DNA from: Ruegeria sp. A3M17
GTDB lineage: Bacteria > Pseudomonadota > Alphaproteobacteria > Rhodobacterales > Rhodobacteraceae
Length of the DNA stretch: 64,000 bases
Assembly: GCF_003318255.1 (NCBI RefSeq)
Contig: NZ_QOCF01000002.1
Span: forward strand, 62,001-126,000
Reading direction: 5' to 3'
Shown here piece by piece: positions 27,191-35,453 of this stretch. The position numbers and the translations under genes are program-made. The notes beneath the pieces are model-generated. The model saw only the letters and a list, made by a program, of their open reading frames with translations, did no database searches and was not told the origin of the DNA. The number at the start of each line of letters is the position of its first letter. Within the stretch, counting starts at the first letter, position 1.

Positions 27191-28627
27191 ATGAGCAACT
27201 ACGCGGATCTAAAACTGTTTATCGGCGGCGAATGGCGAGATACGCCTGAGCATATTGCTGTTGTTAACCCAGCCACTGAAGAAGAGCTTGGGCGCCTACC
27301 ACGCGCGCGAGTTTCGGATTTGAAAGACGCATTGAGTGCCGCCGAAGCCGGATTGGGAATTTGGCGGAGAACATCGCCTCGCACACGCGCTGACACCATT
27401 CTTCGCGCCGCCGGGATCATGCGTGCAAATCAGGAAGAAATCGCGCAGTCGATTACAGCCGAACATGGTAAACCGCTGGCACAGGCCCGGCTGGAAGTCA
27501 TCCGAGGTGCCGAATTCTTTGAATGGGACGCAGGCGAAGCGATGCGGGTTTATGGGAGGGTCATCCCATCGGCGCCCGGCACCAAAATTTCAGTCCACCA
27601 CCACCCTATCGGCGTGGTCGCGGCATTTTCTCCCTGGAATTTTCCGATGAGCCAGCCGGCCCGCAAAATTGCAGGTGCTCTGGCCTCTGGTTGTTCTATT
27701 ATTCTGAAGGCCGCCGAAGAAACCCCTGCCGGGGCTATCCACATTGTTCGCGCCTTTGAAGAAGCAGGCCTGCCAGCGGGTGTCTTGAACTTGGTCTTTG
27801 GTATTCCGTCGGAAATCTCGGAATTTCTGATCCCGCATCCTGCGGTGCGTTTGGTTGCTTTGACTGGATCAACGACGGTGGGCAGGCATCTGACAAGTCT
27901 TGCCGCAAAACATGACACGCGTGTTTTGATGGAACTGGGCGGCCACGCGCCTGTCATCGTTTGTGAAGACGTAGATGTTCAGAAAGCAGCGATCAGCGGC
28001 GCTGTGCGCAAGATGCGCAACGCGGGACAAGTCTGTACCTCACCTACGCGGTTCTTTGTGCATGAAAGTATCTTTGATGAATTTGCCGAAGCATTCGCAA
28101 AACGGGCGGCGCAAACCGTAGTTGGCAATGGCGTTGACGCTGGTGTCGAAATGGGCCCTACGGCCAATGAACGCCGGATTCCTGTCCTTTCGGCGCTGGT
28201 GGAGGACGCAATTTCAAAGGGAGCGCAACTGCGCACGGGTGGCAAACGGCACGGCGACAAGGGGTATTTCTTTGAACCAACGGTTCTGACCAATGCGCCC
28301 AACACGGCGCAAATAATGCAAGAAGAACCTTTTGGCCCAATCGCCATTATCAACCCTGTAAGGAATCTGGATGATGCTATCGCACAAGCCAACTCCGTTC
28401 CATACGGGCTTGCCGGTTACGGCTTTACCAATCGTGCCGATTATATCGACCGGATGATTGATGAGGTTGAAGTGGGTAATTTCTCCATAAACACCCTTGA
28501 AGCCTCTTTGCCAGAAACGCCCTTTGGTGGCGTCAAGTCCAGCGGCTACGGGCGCGAAGGCGGTACTGAAGGGCTAGAGAGCTATTTGACGATCAAAAAC
28601 GTATGGTACGCAACCGACGGCACCTAA
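27191..28627 (+). CDS. NAD-dependent succinate-semialdehyde-type aldehyde dehydrogenase
   Basis: A 478-residue aldehyde dehydrogenase with SPWNFPMSQPARKIAGAL, the general base in LMELGGHAPVIVCED and the nucleophile in AGQVCTSPTRFFV. GAGG at 27182-27185 selects ATG 27191; the in-frame GTG six bases earlier overlaps that site. It is followed after 27 nt by kynureninase. It could oxidise an aldehyde in an aromatic amine or tryptophan breakdown branch; substrate unassigned. Confidence 0.87.
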   Translation: MSNYADLKLFIGGEWRDTPEHIAVVNPATEEELGRLPRARVSDLKDALSAAEAGLGIWRRTSPRTRADTILRAAGIMRANQEEIAQSITAEHGKPLAQARLEVIRGAEFFEWDAGEAMRVYGRVIPSAPGTKISVHHHPIGVVAAFSPWNFPMSQPARKIAGALASGCSIILKAAEETPAGAIHIVRAFEEAGLPAGVLNLVFGIPSEISEFLIPHPAVRLVALTGSTTVGRHLTSLAAKHDTRVLMELGGHAPVIVCEDVDVQKAAISGAVRKMRNAGQVCTSPTRFFVHESIFDEFAEAFAKRAAQTVVGNGVDAGVEMGPTANERRIPVLSALVEDAISKGAQLRTGGKRHGDKGYFFEPTVLTNAPNTAQIMQEEPFGPIAIINPVRNLDDAIAQANSVPYGLAGYGFTNRADYIDRMIDEVEVGNFSINTLEASLPETPFGGVKSSGYGREGGTEGLESYLTIKNVWYATDGT

Positions 28628-28654
28628 ATCCCCTCACATAAATGTAGAGACCCA

Positions 28655-29851
28655 ATGACCGACTTTAGCAAGACTCGCTCGATGTTCGATATACCAGACG
28701 GGATGACCTATCTGAATGGCAACTCGCTTGGCCCAATGCCAAAGGCCGCTCCAGAGGCGATGGATCGCTTTCTGAAAGATGAATGGCGCACAGAAATCAT
28801 CAAAGGCTGGAACACCAAGGGTTGGTTCATGCAGACCAATACCTTGGGGGACCGCGTTGGGAAGTTGATCGGCGCGCCGGCAGGTACCACGGTGGTGGGT
28901 GACACATTGTCGATCAAGGTTTTTCAAGCGGTATCTGCCGGATTGGCCCTAGTCCCTGATCGCAGGGTAATCTTGTCGGATAACGGGAACTTCCCAACCG
29001 ACCTTTACATGGTCGAAGGCCTGATGAAACTCAAAGATGACGGGTACGAGCTTCGCATCCCCGATCCCGAAATGGTTTTGGACAGCATCACCGAAGAGGT
29101 GGCGGTGATCATGGTTACCGAAGTGGATTACCGGACCGGGCGCAAACACGACATGAAAGCAATCATCGAAAAGGCGCATAAGTGTGGTGCTGTGGTGGTC
29201 TGGGATCTTGCGCACTCGGCAGGTGCAATCCCCGTGGACGTTGGCGGGTTGGATACTGATTTTGCAGTCGGCTGCACGTACAAATACTTCAACGGCGGTC
29301 CCGGCGCTCCGGCATTCATCCATGTCGCCCAGCGGTTGATGGATGTTGTCGAACCCTCCTTGTCAGGTTGGTACGCCCATGAAGCGCCCTTTGCCTTTGA
29401 CACAGATTTTCGCCCCATGCCCGGCGCGATTGAACGTATGCGGATCGGGACACCTTCCATTGCTTCATTTGCAATCCTTGAGGTCGCACTGGACATCTGG
29501 GACCACGTCGACATGAACGACTTGCAGGAACGGTCCATTGAGCTGAGCAATTTGTTCATCAAAGAAGTAGAAGCGCGTTGCGAAGGTGTCACCTATGCCG
29601 GGATCCGGGACCCGCAGGCGCGTGGCAGCCATGTTTCTTTCCGGTTTGAGCACGGGTACGCTTGTATGCAGGCACTCATTGCCGAAAAAGTCATCGGCGA
29701 CTTCCGTGCGCCAAATGTCATGCGTTTTGGGATCACGCCGCTGTTCATCGGCGAGGCGGACATCCACAAGGCCGTCGACACGATGGAAGCCATTATCAAG
29801 AACGAAACATGGCGTGAAGATCGTTTTCAGGCACGTGGGTTAGTGACCTGA
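28655..29851 (+). CDS. kynU: Kynureninase
   Basis: A 398-residue fold-type I PLP enzyme. NSLGPMPKAAPEAMDRFL opens the protein, VVWDLAHSAGAIPVDV carries the PLP-contacting Asp and His, and VGCTYKYFNGGPGAPAFIHV carries the Schiff-base lysine, as in kynureninases. The family hydrolyses L-kynurenine to anthranilate and alanine. No other kynurenine pathway gene is in the window, so the actual substrate could be a related 3-acyl-alanine. A strong terminator follows, so it ends the two-gene unit with the aldehyde dehydrogenase. Confidence 0.87.
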   Translation: MTDFSKTRSMFDIPDGMTYLNGNSLGPMPKAAPEAMDRFLKDEWRTEIIKGWNTKGWFMQTNTLGDRVGKLIGAPAGTTVVGDTLSIKVFQAVSAGLALVPDRRVILSDNGNFPTDLYMVEGLMKLKDDGYELRIPDPEMVLDSITEEVAVIMVTEVDYRTGRKHDMKAIIEKAHKCGAVVVWDLAHSAGAIPVDVGGLDTDFAVGCTYKYFNGGPGAPAFIHVAQRLMDVVEPSLSGWYAHEAPFAFDTDFRPMPGAIERMRIGTPSIASFAILEVALDIWDHVDMNDLQERSIELSNLFIKEVEARCEGVTYAGIRDPQARGSHVSFRFEHGYACMQALIAEKVIGDFRAPNVMRFGITPLFIGEADIHKAVDTMEAIIKNETWREDRFQARGLVT

Positions 29852-29880
29852 AACGAAAATAACGCTGTCCGGAAAACTGA

Positions 29881-29912
29881 ATACCCTGCCAAATCTGGCA
29901 GGGTATTTCAAT
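29881..29912 (+). terminator. Rho-independent-like terminator after kynureninase
   Basis: ATACCCTGCC and GGCAGGGTAT make a perfect 10-bp stem around AAATCT, followed by TTCAATTCT. The hairpin lies 30 nt after the kynureninase stop. Confidence 0.8.
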
Positions 29913-29935
29913 TCTCTTTGTACTGCTGAGTAGCT

Positions 29936-30200
29936 TTAAATGGCCTGAACATATATGGGGCTGGACCAAGCCTGAAAACCATCCTCAGTATAAACGGCAA
30001 TCCAGATTTGATTGTCTCCATCTTGATGTAAATCAATATCCACTTCATGCGTGATCCGGTTCTCCAAAGGCGCGTCAGGCAGGCGGAACACTTTGATTTT
30101 GCGTTCAAGCCCACCAGCCTCCATAACTTGATACTCCAGCCCGATATCTTTCTGGCTGCAACCCACTAACTTGGCTATGATACCACTAGAGTATTTGTCT
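29936..30200 (-). pseudogene. C-terminal remnant of a DUF3604/CehA-type metallohydrolase
   Basis: In the frame ending at 29936 the last ~65 residues read GGLERKIKVFRLPDAPLEN, then IDLHQDGDNQIWIAVYTED and GFQAWSSPIYV. The DGDN...TEDG...AWSSPIYV ending resembles the C-termini of PHP-type DUF3604/CehA hydrolases. No N-terminal part exists; the space upstream is taken by the LysR gene, and the same frame runs through it as a shadow. A decayed gene tail is the best reading; family call is from memory of the motif. Confidence 0.45.
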
Positions 30201-31145
30201 CTACAGTGCTTTGGCTGCCCGTCGTAGCGCCCGCACAAATGCGCGACTGGCAGGGGAAATGCTCTCGTCGCTTCGAAACGATACCCCAACAGGCCCTTCC
30301 CCAAAGGGAACATTCCAAGCCAACGGTTTCAACACCCCGCTCGCAATATCATCGGACACAACATGCGCAGGCATGAGGCTGATCAGATCACATGATTGCA
30401 GCAAAGAGCGGTTGGCAAGATATGAAACGGATTCAACATATTGGGGTGGCGCGTACTGCGTCTGACTTACAAAGAACTGATCTATCTGTCGGCGCAATGT
30501 TGTCTCTAGTGGGGGCAAAATCCAACTGAAGGACTTGATCTGTTCAAAGGTGACCGATGCTGCGTCAGCCAAAGGATGTTGATTGCCCACAACACCTTGG
30601 ATGTATTCATCATATAACTCTTCTTGAATAATCTTGTCCCTGAAACGATGGGACGGCAGGCGCCCCACAACCAAATCAATCTCACCGGACAACAGGGCTG
30701 GCATCAAAGTTTCATTGGTGCCTTCGACAACCTTGATTGCGACTTTTGGTCGATCCTTCAAAAGGATTTCGATCGCTGCCGGTAATAGATTGGGGGATGC
30801 GGCCAGTAGGGTTCCGATGACCACGCGACCACTACTGCCCTCATTCAGATCATCCAGTTCTTGAGCAGCACTGGAGACCTGTGCAAAGATCAGTTTACCA
30901 TGGCGAATTAGCGTGTCACCAAAGACGGTTGGAATCGCGCCGCGATTGGTGCGTTGAAACAGTTTAACCTCGAAATCAAGTTCTAGGTCCTGAATCATCT
31001 TGGTAGCTGCAGGCTGCGACACACCCAATTCAAGCGCTGCATTTTGAATGTTACCGTGCCGCCCGACGGCGATCAGCAGCCGAAGTTGCCGCAGTTTCAG
31101 GCGGGTTAGAGCACGATCAACAATGCGGGTGTGATTGGCGACCAT
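30201..31145 (-). CDS. LysR-family regulator, GalR/PcaQ-like
   Basis: A 314-residue LysR protein beginning with the HTH segment LKLRQLRLLIAVGRHGNIQNAALELGVSQPAATKMI in pattern, with LDFEVKLFQRTNRGAIPT after it; this N-terminus resembles PcaQ/GbpR-type regulators of aromatic or sugar acid operons. It starts 8 nt after nadX on the same strand, so it is co-transcribed, and the pair is divergent from the DapA-family gene it may control. It ends with TAG, showing that TAG is a normal stop here. Confidence 0.87.
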   Translation of the reverse strand: MVANHTRIVDRALTRLKLRQLRLLIAVGRHGNIQNAALELGVSQPAATKMIQDLELDFEVKLFQRTNRGAIPTVFGDTLIRHGKLIFAQVSSAAQELDDLNEGSSGRVVIGTLLAASPNLLPAAIEILLKDRPKVAIKVVEGTNETLMPALLSGEIDLVVGRLPSHRFRDKIIQEELYDEYIQGVVGNQHPLADAASVTFEQIKSFSWILPPLETTLRRQIDQFFVSQTQYAPPQYVESVSYLANRSLLQSCDLISLMPAHVVSDDIASGVLKPLAWNVPFGEGPVGVSFRSDESISPASRAFVRALRRAAKAL

Positions 31146-31153
31146 ATCAGGCC

Positions 31154-31933
31154 CTATAGTCTGATGGGGTTAGCAAGCTGTTCCAGCTTACTGACCACAC
31201 TCATAGCGGCCAACGCGGAACTACGCGGATTGTCAGGAAGGGATTTGCCGCGGATCTGGAACTGAAAGCTGCCAAAGTCACCGTTTGCCTGAATTTCATG
31301 TATGTTTTCTGGCACGTCTGCATCCACGATGAGTCTTACATTGGTCTTGTCAAAGCCCACGCCAGCCAGCGCCACTGCGGCAGCAACATTAGCGTTCTTA
31401 GGGTAACTAATCGCTGCTTCCCGTGCGTTCCCTTCAAAATGAACGGCAGCCCCTTTGGTCAGGGCTGCAAGGTCAACCACCTGTTCTGCGGGTGATCCCA
31501 CCCAACCCGCCGGGGGTTTTCGCCCTATATAAGTAACGTTCTCCAATTGCCCTGTTCGTGCCGCTTGAAGACAATCCAAAGCTCCAATCGCGCCGCTCGC
31601 AAGGTGAAGCTTTGTGTTGCCTTGCAATGCAGCACGTCGCAATTCATCATGCAGGTTGTGATCTGCCAATGCGCCTAAAGAGACTGTGACCAAGTCAATA
31701 CCGCGCCGCAATATGTCTGCACCGTTCGCCGCCAGGGCGGTGTGTCCGGCACAGTCGATCATGATATCAATACCATCAGGCAATTCTCCTACTGAGAAGA
31801 CGTATTGCTCTTCCTGATACTCGGATGCGTGCTTGGGTCGCATCAAAACAGCGCTTAGGGAATGATCGGATGATGCAATATGCTCCCTTACATGGCGCGC
31901 AATCGCTCCGTCGCCGATAAGTCCAACTCTCAT
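31154..31933 (-). CDS. nadX: L-aspartate dehydrogenase-like oxidoreductase
   Basis: A 259-residue protein with the N-terminal NAD fold MRVGLIGDGAIARHV and the aspartate dehydrogenase C-terminal region YPKNANVAAAVALAGVGFDKT with VRLIVDADVPENIHEI. GGAGG before the ATG at 31933 fixes the start; the open frame extends upstream. NadX-type enzymes convert L-aspartate to iminoaspartate. Clustered with a LysR and a DapA-family gene rather than NAD biosynthesis, so a catabolic amino acid dehydrogenase is likely. Confidence 0.82.
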   Translation of the reverse strand: MRVGLIGDGAIARHVREHIASSDHSLSAVLMRPKHASEYQEEQYVFSVGELPDGIDIMIDCAGHTALAANGADILRRGIDLVTVSLGALADHNLHDELRRAALQGNTKLHLASGAIGALDCLQAARTGQLENVTYIGRKPPAGWVGSPAEQVVDLAALTKGAAVHFEGNAREAAISYPKNANVAAAVALAGVGFDKTNVRLIVDADVPENIHEIQANGDFGSFQFQIRGKSLPDNPRSSALAAMSVVSKLEQLANPIRL

Positions 31934-32089
31934 TGCCACCTCCGCTGTGTTGATGCAAGTTATCAGTAACTCAATCAAAACTGCTATATGCTTTTTTGAT
32001 ATCCAGTTTAGGTGATTGAATTGGCCAGCACCTCAATTTGCGCGCAGAAAAGGCGATGAATACAACCATTTTTACATAAGGCTCGCGCT

Positions 32090-33043
32090 ATGAAATATTC
32101 CAAGTTTGACGCCAAGGAGTACGCCCGCGAAAACATGCGTGGAATTTGGGCCGCAGCCCTGAATCCATTTCACTTAGATGGTTCGTTCAATGAAGCTGGG
32201 CTGCGCAGTAACATCCGCCACTGGATTGACGATCTGGAAATTCAGGGCTTGTTCATAGCCGGCAAGCAAGGCGAGTTCTTTTCAATGAGCCTTGAAGAAC
32301 GCAAACGCAATATGACTGTTGCCGTAGAAGAATGTGGCGACAAAGCCGGAACTATCATGTCGATCTCGGATCAGAACGTAAACACCGTGCTTGAATTGGG
32401 ACGGCATGCTCAAGACTGCGGCGCAGATTATGTCGTTGTGCACGCGCCGGTGCTCAGCTTTTGCAGCGATCGTGATGAGGTTCTTTATAACTACTACAAG
32501 TACCTGTGTGACCGCCTGGATATCGGCATTGCAATGTGGAGCCATCCCGACAGTGGCTACTTGATGGAGCCGGAAACCTGCGCGCGCATCGCTGAGCTTC
32601 CGAACATAATGGCGATCAAATATTCGGTGCCCCGTGAGATGTATGTGCGCTTAAGCCGAATGATTGGCGACAAGATCCACGTTTCAACATCTGCCGAGCC
32701 TGAATGGCTGGATAACATCGAAGAGCTGAACTGGAAGCTCTACCTCTGCTCATCCCCGCCCTATCAGTTGCAAACGAAGAACGACATGCGAATGCACGAA
32801 TACACCCAACTGGCATTTCAAGGCAGATTTACCGAAGCGCGCAAGGTGCGCGATAGCCTAAATCCGGTGCGAGAGGCCATAAGCCGTACAAAACCAGGTG
32901 GCAAACCCACGGCCCACGGCAAGTACTGGCAAGAGCTTTTGGGTCAAGTCGGTGGCTCTGTACGCCATCCGATGCTCGAGTTGAGCGACGCTGAAAAAAC
33001 CGCCACGCAGGCTGCGTTCGAAGGCTGTGGCCTGAAGCCATGA
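32090..33043 (+). CDS. DapA/NAL-superfamily aldolase or hydratase
   Basis: A 317-residue (beta/alpha)8 lyase of the dihydrodipicolinate synthase family. IQGLFIAGKQGEFFSMSLEER replaces the usual GTTGE loop, and the Schiff-base lysine is in NIMAIKYSVPREM. It is too unlike true DapA in the GTTGE loop to be lysine biosynthesis; catabolic aldolases of this superfamily act on keto acids with pyruvate as product. First gene of a plus-strand unit whose two following genes are broken, divergent from nadX. Confidence 0.83.
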   Translation: MKYSKFDAKEYARENMRGIWAAALNPFHLDGSFNEAGLRSNIRHWIDDLEIQGLFIAGKQGEFFSMSLEERKRNMTVAVEECGDKAGTIMSISDQNVNTVLELGRHAQDCGADYVVVHAPVLSFCSDRDEVLYNYYKYLCDRLDIGIAMWSHPDSGYLMEPETCARIAELPNIMAIKYSVPREMYVRLSRMIGDKIHVSTSAEPEWLDNIEELNWKLYLCSSPPYQLQTKNDMRMHEYTQLAFQGRFTEARKVRDSLNPVREAISRTKPGGKPTAHGKYWQELLGQVGGSVRHPMLELSDAEKTATQAAFEGCGLKP

Positions 33044-33071
33044 CACTACGCACGGACCGGACACGGCGCTA

Positions 33072-33862
33072 ATGCCGGGTGAAGTCCTCGCGTTGTTGGC
33101 GGCATTCTTTTTCAGCGCTGCCAGCGTCGCGATCGTACGCGGCAATAGCACCAAGTACCGTGACAATGGCGTCTTTTGTCAGTGCTTCTGACGGTGGTGA
33201 TGAGTGGCTTAATCTGGGTGTTCTACGGGCATGCAGGAGCAGAGCAGGCCAAAACGCTTGAGGGCCGCTGGGGGCTAATGATCTTTGCCTTTGCGGGGAT
33301 CTTTTCCACATTCTTTGGCCGTATCTGCCTATATCGTGCGACCGAATTGCTTGGAGCTGTAAGGGCAAGCCTTCTCAGGCGTTTGCCCCCAGTCTTCGCG
33401 GTACTATTTGCCTTTGTCATTTTCGGAAGCGTCCCTGAATGGCGCGACGTTCTTGGCGGCGGAATTGTGTTAGCCGGAGTGTTGCTGTATTTTGGGCCTT
33501 TACGGAAATTATCTACAGCCACGCCACTGGGCTATCTGGTGGCAATAGGGTTTGCTGCTTTTTATGCTTTGGCGTATTGCCTGCGAAGCTTGGGATTGGA
33601 AGACATTCCAGACCCCGCACTGGGAACATTCGTTGGAGCGATGGCAGGGCTTGCATGGTTATGGCTAAGTGGCTGTTTCCAAAACGGGCTGCGAAAGTCG
33701 CCACTGCGATCTCTGTCGATGCGCGTTCATTGGGCATTCAGAATGCTGAGATTTGCACAGTCAGCGGCGAAATTTCATTGTGGACCCTACTTCCCCAGCG
33801 TTGGCGGCGCAGCAAATGTCCCCTATGCCGCGATTTATCGCTCTATGAAGTTCCGGAAATGA
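33072..33862 (+). pseudogene. EamA/DMT-family transporter, at least two frameshifts
   Basis: The first frame encodes MPGEVLALLAAFFFSAASVAIVRGN and stops; shifting by one base at a T-run near 33171 restores LSVLLTVVMSGLIWVF and the EamA segments GRICLYRATELLGAVRASLLRRLPPVF and LAFAAFYALAYCLRSLG in pattern. Near 33695 the frame must shift again to read VATAISVDARSLGIQNAEIC. DMT exporters have ten membrane helices in about 290 residues; here the second half is broken and the C-terminus is lost. Probably once co-transcribed with the DapA-family gene. Confidence 0.7.
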
Positions 33863-33863
33863 G

Positions 33864-34855
33864 ATGGTGCAAAGCGACATTCAAAAACTTGTGGTCGGCG
33901 GCACGGGTTTCCTCGGGGGAGCCATTGTTGACGCATTTGTTGAGAATGGACATCGGGTCGCCGTGCTTTCGAGAGGTGCTACCACGCGAACACTTTCGGA
34001 TGGTGTCGAAGTCGTGAAAGCTAGTCGCCATGGCAGCTTGAGCGCGCTTGAGGGACGTCATTTCGATTAGGTCTTTGACACCTGCGCATTCGCGCCGGAT
34101 GCCGTGTCAACTTTTCTGGACGCACTGGAAAATGAGCCCGAGCGATACGTTCTCGCTTCATCACTTTCGGCGTACGGTTGTTATGACAAGCCCGGCCTGA
34201 TTGAAGCCGCTGACGTACCAGACGCGACCCGAGATGATTTTGAACGGGCGGACGCTGTGCCACTTGAAAATCGTGGGTCAGCTGCTGCCTACGGACCATC
34301 GTATGGTCCGCTGAAACGCGCTTGCGAAATCGTTGCCGAACAGAAACAAGGAGACAGAACAACTGCGTTGCGGATAGGGCTAATCGTTGGCGCAGGAGAC
34401 AATACCGACAGACTTACCTGGTGGGTTCGGCGAATTGATGAAGCCGGGCGCTCAAAAAGTCCAACAGTGGTTGCACTGCTGCCAACGGACCGCCCCGTTC
34501 AAGTGCTTGATGCGCGTGACGCCGCAAAATTCGCAGTGCTCTGTGCCAAAGACGACCTTGGCGGCATCTGGAATGTGAATGACGATGTCATGACGATGTA
34601 GGATATTCTTAACGAGATCCATGGAACCACTGCATCGGCGGTGAAATTCGTTGAGTTTCTGCCGGTGTTTCCTTGGATGCAGGTGCCGAGCCTTGGACAG
34701 ACGTGCCTCTTATGGCGCCTGACGCCCCAGCTTTCCGCCATTTTCTCGAAGTGGATGCCAGCCGCGCGCGAAATGCAGGTCTCAAAGCCCGTCCTCTGCG
34801 GGAAACACTTGAACTACTCTTAAAATGGGATCGGGCAAGGCGTGACAAGGCCTGA
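33864..34855 (+). pseudogene. NAD-dependent epimerase/dehydratase, two amber stops and a frameshift
   Basis: The N-terminal Rossmann motif LVVGGTGFLGGAIVDAF and VLASSLSAYGCYDKPG with AAAYGPSYGPLKRACE (Tyr-x3-Lys-like region) mark an extended SDR. In-frame TAG codons interrupt it at 34068-34070 and 34599-34601, and around 34675 the frame moves to one ending LLLKWDRARRDKA. All parts of the family are present over about 330 codons, so the lesions are recent. TAG is an ordinary stop in neighbouring genes. Confidence 0.7.
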
Positions 34856-35453
34856 TTTGCGGACTTAGCAACGGGCAAGAAAAACTGGTATTGGATGAAG
34901 TAACATAAGCTGCGGCCTCGAAATCGCGGCGACGTCGGCTCCAACGCCGCATGCCTTAACCTGACATTCGGTCATCCGCAGCGAAAGCCCAGTTTGTCCG
35001 CTCCTCGAAAGCTGGTCCTGGTTGCAGGGTAAGAGCGGTTCGAATATCGCGCCTCAGACTGACTTTGAATGACCGGTCTGGCGACATCGACTATAATGCA
35101 GCGATGAGCGTGCCGCACCTGCGCGTCGATGCTGCACCAGCAAACACCCAGAGGGGCAACGGCGGCAAAGCCCCGCAAAACCGATCTTGGAGCAAGCCGC
35201 AACGAATAGTCGCATCGTTCCGGATTTGTCACAGATCGCGTACCCAGCCGTCTAGTACAGCAGCACTTTTTGACTGACGCTCCAAAAACGGGAGGTCGGA
35301 AACTGGGGCGATTGTCCGAGATGTTGAGGGTAGTGACGGTTTTTTCGAGTGAACAAACCTCTGATAGGAATCGACATTCAACAAAACAGGACCCGACTGG
35401 TGTCCGTGAAACAACACTTTTGATTTCGCGGCCCCTTTCCAATTGAGAACCTC
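34856..35453. other. Gene-free stretch of about 600 bp
   Basis: Only low-complexity-free shadow frames are present, including a 161-codon minus-strand frame rich in Arg, Cys and Ser with no family resemblance or start signal. Nothing further is recognised. Confidence 0.45.
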
